From Citrobacter sp. Res13-Sevr-PEB04-36 (lineage in GTDB: Bacteria; Pseudomonadota; Gammaproteobacteria; Enterobacterales; Enterobacteriaceae), in NCBI RefSeq assembly GCF_015672735.1, contig NZ_JADABY010000023.1:88552-152551 (forward strand): a stretch of 64,000 nucleotides of DNA, given 5' to 3'. Below, in pieces: positions 59,445 through 64,000 of this stretch; positions within the stretch are counted from its first letter, which is position 1; each line of letters starts with the position of its first letter. Under the pieces are notes generated by a model. It was given only the letters and a program-made list of their open reading frames with translations, did no database searches and was not told the DNA's origin. Both the position numbers and the translations under genes were made by a program.

Positions 59445-60532
59445 CCCATACATTTCGCCCGCCGCTCATCCACCCGTTTCGCAAACCACGCGGTGGTCAA
59501 ATTACGGGTGATCTTTGGACTCTCAAGCTGAATGCCCGGCAGCATTTCACGGGGTAACGTTTTACCTGTTTTTGCTTCCGCCAGCCTATACACATTCTCG
59601 TATAACGCCGTATCTTCAAATGCGAGGCTGTCACCTTTTTGCAACTGACGGTGGATATCACTCTCGCTCATCTCCAGCTTCCCGGCCAGCTTACGTACAG
59701 CCAGCTCTGTTTTCCCCGGATCATCGCTGTCGTAACGAATCAAATCACCGTCCAGCGCCAGCTTCACGCCGCTGGCTTTACTCACCGCATTCTGGAAGGC
59801 CGCATTACGACTGGCATACCAGCCCGCATTAAAATCAGCAAAGCGGAAGACAGGCGCGCTGTAATTCGCCGGATAATTCAGCAAATGATACGTTCCAAAC
59901 CACAGCCCACCACGGCGGGTAAACACTTCCTGACGCACCGTCCCCGTCATTTTCCACGGATAGCCTGAGGCGTGCTGTTCAGCAAACGCGATACTGACCT
60001 GCATCGGACCGCCGGTATGCACCGGATTAAGCGATCCGAACAGCGTCTGCCCCATCGGCACCATGTTGATAAAATCATCAAAGATGGCGCTAAGCTGCTT
60101 TTCTGTCTTTACCGAATCCAGACGCTCGCTGTAGCTTTTCCCGGTCGGCGAGTTAATCTTCAACGCGGTATGCACCACAAACAGCGGAATATGCATGCGC
60201 TCAGCGCGGCGGTCGATCTCTTTCCAGGCAATTTTATTTAAACCAGGCACAGCTGGGTCCGCCTGATAGTTGGACTCCTGCTGCGCCACAGCCAGTACCG
60301 AACAGACATTCTCGACCGTCGGTGCCAGCTTCTGGCTTGCAAACGTCTTCGCCAGATCCTGCGCCCAGGCATCTCTGTCCTTCACGCTGGCAGGCATTTT
60401 CTGACGCACCACGCTCGCCACATCGACGGCTTTTTCCCCTTTTTTTAACGGCTGCGAAGGTTGGCTACTGCATCCCACCAGCACCAACGCCGCCAGACAA
60501 GACCAGGGGTAAAGACGGGAAACCGTCGACAT
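59429..60532 (-). CDS. yaiW: YaiW, outer-membrane lipoprotein (DUF1615)
   Basis: 367-aa lipoprotein; in E. coli it is surface-exposed and helps SbmA-dependent uptake of the peptide Bac7. The signal ends in lipobox LVGC with Cys21, then Ser. The DUF1615 body follows, with segments such as [20 protein letters not shown] near 88-107 and [15 protein letters not shown] near 170. It starts 14 bases after sbmA and is surely co-transcribed. Its 3' end overlaps yaiY. Confidence 0.95.
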   Translation of the reverse strand: MSTVSRLYPWSCLAALVLVGCSSQPSQPLKKGEKAVDVASVVRQKMPASVKDRDAWAQDLAKTFASQKLAPTVENVCSVLAVAQQESNYQADPAVPGLNKIAWKEIDRRAERMHIPLFVVHTALKINSPTGKSYSERLDSVKTEKQLSAIFDDFINMVPMGQTLFGSLNPVHTGGPMQVSIAFAEQHASGYPWKMTGTVRQEVFTRRGGLWFGTYHLLNYPANYSAPVFRFADFNAGWYASRNAAFQNAVSKASGVKLALDGDLIRYDSDDPGKTELAVRKLAGKLEMSESDIHRQLQKGDSLAFEDTALYENVYRLAEAKTGKTLPREMLPGIQLESPKITRNLTTAWFAKRVDERRAKCMGQSSL

Positions 60533-60546
60533 AACATCACCTTTTG

Positions 60547-61767
60547 TTAGCTAAGAGTATGAGTCACTGGCTGAATCTCCTGACCATCCAGCTCTCTTTC
60601 GAAGCTGCGTAGACGCTTATAGATAGACATTAATTCAACTAACGTCGTCCAGGAGTTAATCAGATACTGGAACGATCCGCGCACCTGACCAAATACGTTA
60701 GTGATTTGCGTCATCAGACCGAGCGTAATCGTACCGGCAACAATTGACGGAAACAGCAGGAACAAACCGAAAACGTTATCCACCTGCAAGTACAGAATAC
60801 GGGCGATATTAAAGTACATATAGTGAAAATAGAGGCGGAAATAATTCTGACGCACCGCGTGAAACAGCTCACGGACAGTCGGTGGCGTTGCGCGATTAGC
60901 ATCATCTTCGCCGTAGACCAGTTCTTTACGGTAAGCGGCTTCCACGCGCTGGTTTTTGAACTCCAGTCCCGGGAGTTTGATCCCCACGACGGCCAGTAAG
61001 CCGGTCCCCATCAGTGACCAGACAATGGCCGCAATCACCAGACCATAAGGAATATGACCGACAATCGGCAAGTCAGGAACATGTGCAGACAGCGTGACCA
61101 GCACCGGCAAGAAGGCAATCAGCGTCATAATCGCGTTGATAAAACTAACGCCCATATCCTCCAGCGTGGAGGCAAAACGCATGGTATCTTCCTGCACACG
61201 CTGCGCGGCACCTTCGATGTGACGCAGATGCTGCCAGTGCGCCATATAATGTTCGTTCATCGCAGTACGCCAGCGGAACACATAATGGCTGACGAAGAAA
61301 TTGTTCATCACGCCGATCACCACGGCAATCAACGCAATACCCAGGAAAATCCCCACTTCATGATAGAACTGCTCAATCTTCACCTTATGTGGGGCGCTCA
61401 GTGCAGTTTGAATCAGATCGTAGAATGGGGCATACCAGGCGTTGACGGCGACCCCGACTTCAACCAAAAACCAGGTCACGAAGATAATCAGCGACGTGCC
61501 CAGTATGGACCAATACTGCCAACGATGCGGACAGTAGATAAACCAGAACGCGGCGAACAGCCCGACGCAGAGAAGGTAATACGCATAAAAAATCAGGTAG
61601 TCCAGCGACCAGAATCGGGCGGCGCTGATAGGAACATCAGCCGATGCGCCGGTGATATGTGCAACCCAGGCTCCCCCACCTGCCTGCCAGAATACAACTG
61701 CGACCAGTGCCCAAATAAATGCCGAAATAAAGAACGGTCCCGGCTTTGGGAAAAAAGACTTAAACAT
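60547..61767 (-). CDS. sbmA: SbmA, peptide antibiotic transporter
   Basis: Inner-membrane, proton-driven importer of microcins B17 and J25, bleomycin, proline-rich antimicrobial peptides and some peptide-coupled oligomers. 406 aa, related to the membrane domain of ABC transporters (SbmA/BacA family) but with no ATPase domain. Several long helices; segments [18 protein letters not shown] and [14 protein letters not shown] are typical. A good AGGAGA ribosome site precedes the ATG. First gene of sbmA-yaiW. Confidence 0.97.
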   Translation of the reverse strand: MFKSFFPKPGPFFISAFIWALVAVVFWQAGGGAWVAHITGASADVPISAARFWSLDYLIFYAYYLLCVGLFAAFWFIYCPHRWQYWSILGTSLIIFVTWFLVEVGVAVNAWYAPFYDLIQTALSAPHKVKIEQFYHEVGIFLGIALIAVVIGVMNNFFVSHYVFRWRTAMNEHYMAHWQHLRHIEGAAQRVQEDTMRFASTLEDMGVSFINAIMTLIAFLPVLVTLSAHVPDLPIVGHIPYGLVIAAIVWSLMGTGLLAVVGIKLPGLEFKNQRVEAAYRKELVYGEDDANRATPPTVRELFHAVRQNYFRLYFHYMYFNIARILYLQVDNVFGLFLLFPSIVAGTITLGLMTQITNVFGQVRGSFQYLINSWTTLVELMSIYKRLRSFERELDGQEIQPVTHTLS

Positions 61768-62150
61768 AGTGCTCTCCTGCTAACTTCTTATCGTTATGAC
61801 GACTGCTGTGCATTTGCCAGCGTGCAAACGATGGCAAGACGGCTAACGCCCAATAAACACATGCTGAAACCGACAATTGTGACCAGAACCGGCGTGCTTA
61901 GTTCGCTACCCGCTCAGAAGAATTGTTTCTATGGTTTTCATACCTGACAGCGTTCCGGCATGTTCAGATTATCGCAGCGTGAGATCACAAAAGCGAACAT
62001 CCAATCCAGGGGAAAAGGTAACGTTTACTCATCGTTACGTTTTTCACACTATGATTGGCGTAATAGCACTTTGCAATATGCCGATGAGTAGTATAAATAC
62101 GCATACGCACGTCATCCTTTTTTACTACCCCTAACTCATGGACACCACCG
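61768..62150. other. sbmA-ampH divergent control region
   Basis: About 380 bases between divergent genes. It should hold both promoters; E. coli sbmA is sigma-E dependent, and GGAAC at 61953-61957 (minus) could belong to such a promoter, but I cannot fix a full -35/-10 pair. Short plus-strand frames here look random. Confidence 0.4.
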
Positions 62151-63308
62151 TTGAAACGTAGTCTGCTTTTTTCTGCCGCGCTGTGTGCGGCGTCATTGAC
62201 ATCTGTCCAGGCGGCACAGCCTATAACCGATCCGGTCTTCGCCTCTGATATTGTCGATCGTTATGCCGATCATATCTTCTACGGCAGCGGAGCTACGGGA
62301 ATGGCGCTCGTGGTCATTGATGGTAATCAGCGCGTATTTCGTAGCTTTGGCGAAACACGCCCCGGCAATAATGTTCATCCGCAGCTGGATTCGGTGATCC
62401 GCATCGCCTCAATTACCAAATTAATGACCAGCGAAATGTTGGTGAAATTGCTCGATCAGGGCACGGTAAAACTGAACGATCCATTGAGTAAATATGCACC
62501 ACCCGGTGCACGAGTCCCAACCTGGCAAGGAACACCTATCACGCTGGTGAATCTGGCGACTCATACCAGTGCTCTGCCCCGCGAACAGCCAGGCGGTGCG
62601 GCAAAACGCCCGGTATTTGTCTGGCCAACGCGCGAGCAGCGCTGGAGCTACCTCTCAACCGCCACACTGAAAGCTGCTCCCGGATCGCAGGCCTCCTACT
62701 CGAATCTGGCGTTCGATCTACTGGCCGATGCGCTGGCCGCCGCGTCCGGTAAGCCTTATCAACAGCTGTTTGAAGAGAAAATAACCCGACCGCTTGGGAT
62801 GAAAGACACCACATTCACACCTTCACCCGATCAGTGTAAGCGCCTGATGGTCGCCGAAAAAGGGGCCAGCCCGTGTAACAATACGCTGGCGGCGATGGGT
62901 AGCGGCGGTGTCTATTCGACGCCTGGCGATATGATGCGCTGGATGCAGCAGTATCTCTCATCGGACTTTTATCATCGTAGCCAGCAGGCTGACCGAATGC
63001 AGACGCTGATTTACCAGCGTACACAGTTAACAAAAGTAATTGGCATGGACGTGCCAGGCAAAGCCGATGCGTTGGGCCTGGGCTGGGTTTATATGGCACC
63101 AAAAAATGGCCACCCGGGAATTATTCAAAAAACCGGTGGAGGTGGTGGATTCATTACCTATATGGCAATGATCCCACAGAAAAACGTGGGGGCCTTTATT
63201 GTCGTTACCCGTTCTCCGCTAACCCGATTTACCAATATGAGCGATGGTATCAACGATTTGGTGAGTGAATTGAGCGGAAACAAACCTCAGGTTATCCCCG
63301 CATCCTGA
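62151..63308 (+). CDS. ampH: AmpH, penicillin-binding protein (DD-endopeptidase/carboxypeptidase)
   Basis: Periplasmic low-molecular-weight PBP related to class C beta-lactamases; cuts peptidoglycan cross-links and D-Ala termini, linked to recycling and morphology. 385-aa precursor with signal peptide ending ...SVQA. Active-site motifs: SxxK as Ser87-Ile-Thr-Lys90, YSN at 183-185 and KTG at 327-329. The start is TTG at 62151, as I recall for E. coli; no in-frame ATG fits the signal. It is divergent from sbmA. Confidence 0.95.
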   Translation: MKRSLLFSAALCAASLTSVQAAQPITDPVFASDIVDRYADHIFYGSGATGMALVVIDGNQRVFRSFGETRPGNNVHPQLDSVIRIASITKLMTSEMLVKLLDQGTVKLNDPLSKYAPPGARVPTWQGTPITLVNLATHTSALPREQPGGAAKRPVFVWPTREQRWSYLSTATLKAAPGSQASYSNLAFDLLADALAAASGKPYQQLFEEKITRPLGMKDTTFTPSPDQCKRLMVAEKGASPCNNTLAAMGSGGVYSTPGDMMRWMQQYLSSDFYHRSQQADRMQTLIYQRTQLTKVIGMDVPGKADALGLGWVYMAPKNGHPGIIQKTGGGGGFITYMAMIPQKNVGAFIVVTRSPLTRFTNMSDGINDLVSELSGNKPQVIPAS

Positions 63309-63309
63309 T

Positions 63310-63933
63310 TTAATACTCAAAAGGCAAACGGTTAATATTCAACAGTTTGCCTTTATTCATTTCAATGTAGCCGCCTTTACGCAGTGCCGCGAGAACTTCT
63401 GCGACGACAGAGCGTGAAATACGTGTACGTTGGTGAATATAGTTCATAACTCCAACACGAGAACGCAGTAAGTCATCCCATTTCATCATGGATATCAGCG
63501 TGGCACGGATTTGATCGTAGGAGTTATTACCTATTAATTGCAGATCGCGTATTTCAAGCATGCTGTGCTGCCAGGCTAACCAGCTAAAGGCTTCGCGCCA
63601 TAGCTGACATTGTTCAATTATGCTAATCGTTTTGGATGCCGGAAGATGGTAACCCGTACAATGACTTTCAGTTATTAATTTATATTTAACATCTGTTTTC
63701 ATCACTACATCAGCAAGCCCCATAATAAACGGCGCCTGTGTGATGCCAACCAGTATATTATCTCCCCACATCAGAGAAATAACACCTTTTAAAATAACAA
63801 AAGTCTCATCTTTATTTACATCACCGGAGTATATTACTTGTTTTTCATTTTCATATTCAAAACGTTCACCATATTTTGACAAACATTTATCCAACTTACC
63901 AAATTCCAGAAAAGGCTTATCTACAGATAACAT
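63310..63933 (-). CDS. yaiV: YaiV/IprA, Crp-like transcription regulator
   Basis: 207-aa protein with an N-terminal cyclic-nucleotide-binding-like region (~1-115) and a C-terminal winged helix (TRISRSVVAEVLAALRKGGYIEMNKG near 169-194). It matches E. coli YaiV and Salmonella IprA, reported to lower hydrogen peroxide resistance. The N-terminal part lacks the usual Crp/Fnr cAMP-phosphate motif, so its ligand is unknown. AAGGA precedes the ATG. Its stop is one base from the convergent ampH stop. Confidence 0.9.
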   Translation of the reverse strand: MLSVDKPFLEFGKLDKCLSKYGERFEYENEKQVIYSGDVNKDETFVILKGVISLMWGDNILVGITQAPFIMGLADVVMKTDVKYKLITESHCTGYHLPASKTISIIEQCQLWREAFSWLAWQHSMLEIRDLQLIGNNSYDQIRATLISMMKWDDLLRSRVGVMNYIHQRTRISRSVVAEVLAALRKGGYIEMNKGKLLNINRLPFEY

Positions 63934-63954
63934 TTACGCATTCCTTGCATAAAA

Positions 63955-63976
63955 GCCCGTCAAATCCTTGACGGGC
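63955..63976 (-). terminator. Hairpin with T-run just upstream of yaiV
   Basis: GCCCGTCAA (63955-63963), loop ATCC, TTGACGGGC (63968-63976). On the minus strand TTTT follows, and the yaiV ATG comes 18 bases later. It is either the end of an upstream minus-strand gene outside the window or a leader hairpin of yaiV. Confidence 0.7.
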
Positions 63977-64000
63977 ATACTTAGATTAAAATACCGGTTT

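Noticed and set aside
61054..61947. 297-codon plus-strand open frame
   Set aside because: Antisense to sbmA; composition rich in His, Arg and Gln, typical of reverse-strand frames.

Overview
The window is ordinary enterobacterial chromosome. Gene order and protein sequences follow the sbmA-phoA-proC-sbcDC-phoBR-malZ-secDF-tsx-rib-dxs-cyo-ampG-bolA-tig segment (about minute 9-10) of Escherichia coli and Salmonella, here read in the opposite direction. ERIC and REP repeats, a Salmonella-like tsaA peroxiredoxin next to malZ and a few extra genes relative to E. coli K-12 point to a close relative of Escherichia and Salmonella. Citrobacter is my best guess, but the sequence alone does not settle the genus. 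I see no prophage, insertion sequence, CRISPR array, rRNA or tRNA. E. coli and Salmonella comparisons throughout are from memory; no search was run.

Layout. 1-11.1 kb: partial tig and bolA (minus), yajG-ampG (lipoprotein and anhydromuropeptide permease), a large ERIC element, the cyoABCDE cytochrome bo3 operon and the MFS gene yajR. 11.2-20.3 kb: yajQ, panE-yajL, a secreted protein of unknown function, thiI, and the xseB-ispA-dxs-yajO isoprenoid cluster. 20.3-24.4 kb: nrdR-ribD-ribH-nusB-thiL-pgpA on the minus strand. 24.6-33.4 kb: yajI, tsx, the queA-tgt-yajC-secD-secF operon, acpH and tsaA. 33.4-40.8 kb: malZ, proY, brnQ and phoB-phoR. 41-48.7 kb: sbcDC, araJ, mak and rdgC. 48.7-53.5 kb: ppnP, aroL-yaiA-aroM, yaiI, proC and dgcC. 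53.6-64 kb: psiF, phoA, iraP, an MdtG-like transporter, ddlA, yaiZ, yaiY, yaiW-sbmA, ampH and the Crp-like regulator yaiV.

How the genes fit together. PhoB-PhoR, phoA and psiF form a phosphate-starvation group, with Pho boxes visible before phoB and phoA. AmpG, AmpH and DdlA handle peptidoglycan recycling and synthesis. QueA and Tgt make queuosine in tRNA and share an operon with the SecDF-YajC translocase accessory complex. IspA and Dxs make isoprenoids, and CyoE uses the IspA product farnesyl diphosphate to make heme O for the oxidase. RibD and RibH (riboflavin), and ThiI and ThiL (thiamine), supply cofactors.

No clearly new multi-gene system is present. The best leads are small: a 360-aa secreted six-cysteine protein between yajL and thiI; an MdtG-like transporter with a perfect palindromic CRP site; an inverted repeat covering the yajO ribosome binding site; a terminator-like hairpin inside the rib-nusB-thiL operon; an 86-bp imperfect palindrome inside phoB-phoR; and two ERIC derivatives, one greatly enlarged and one reduced to its ends.
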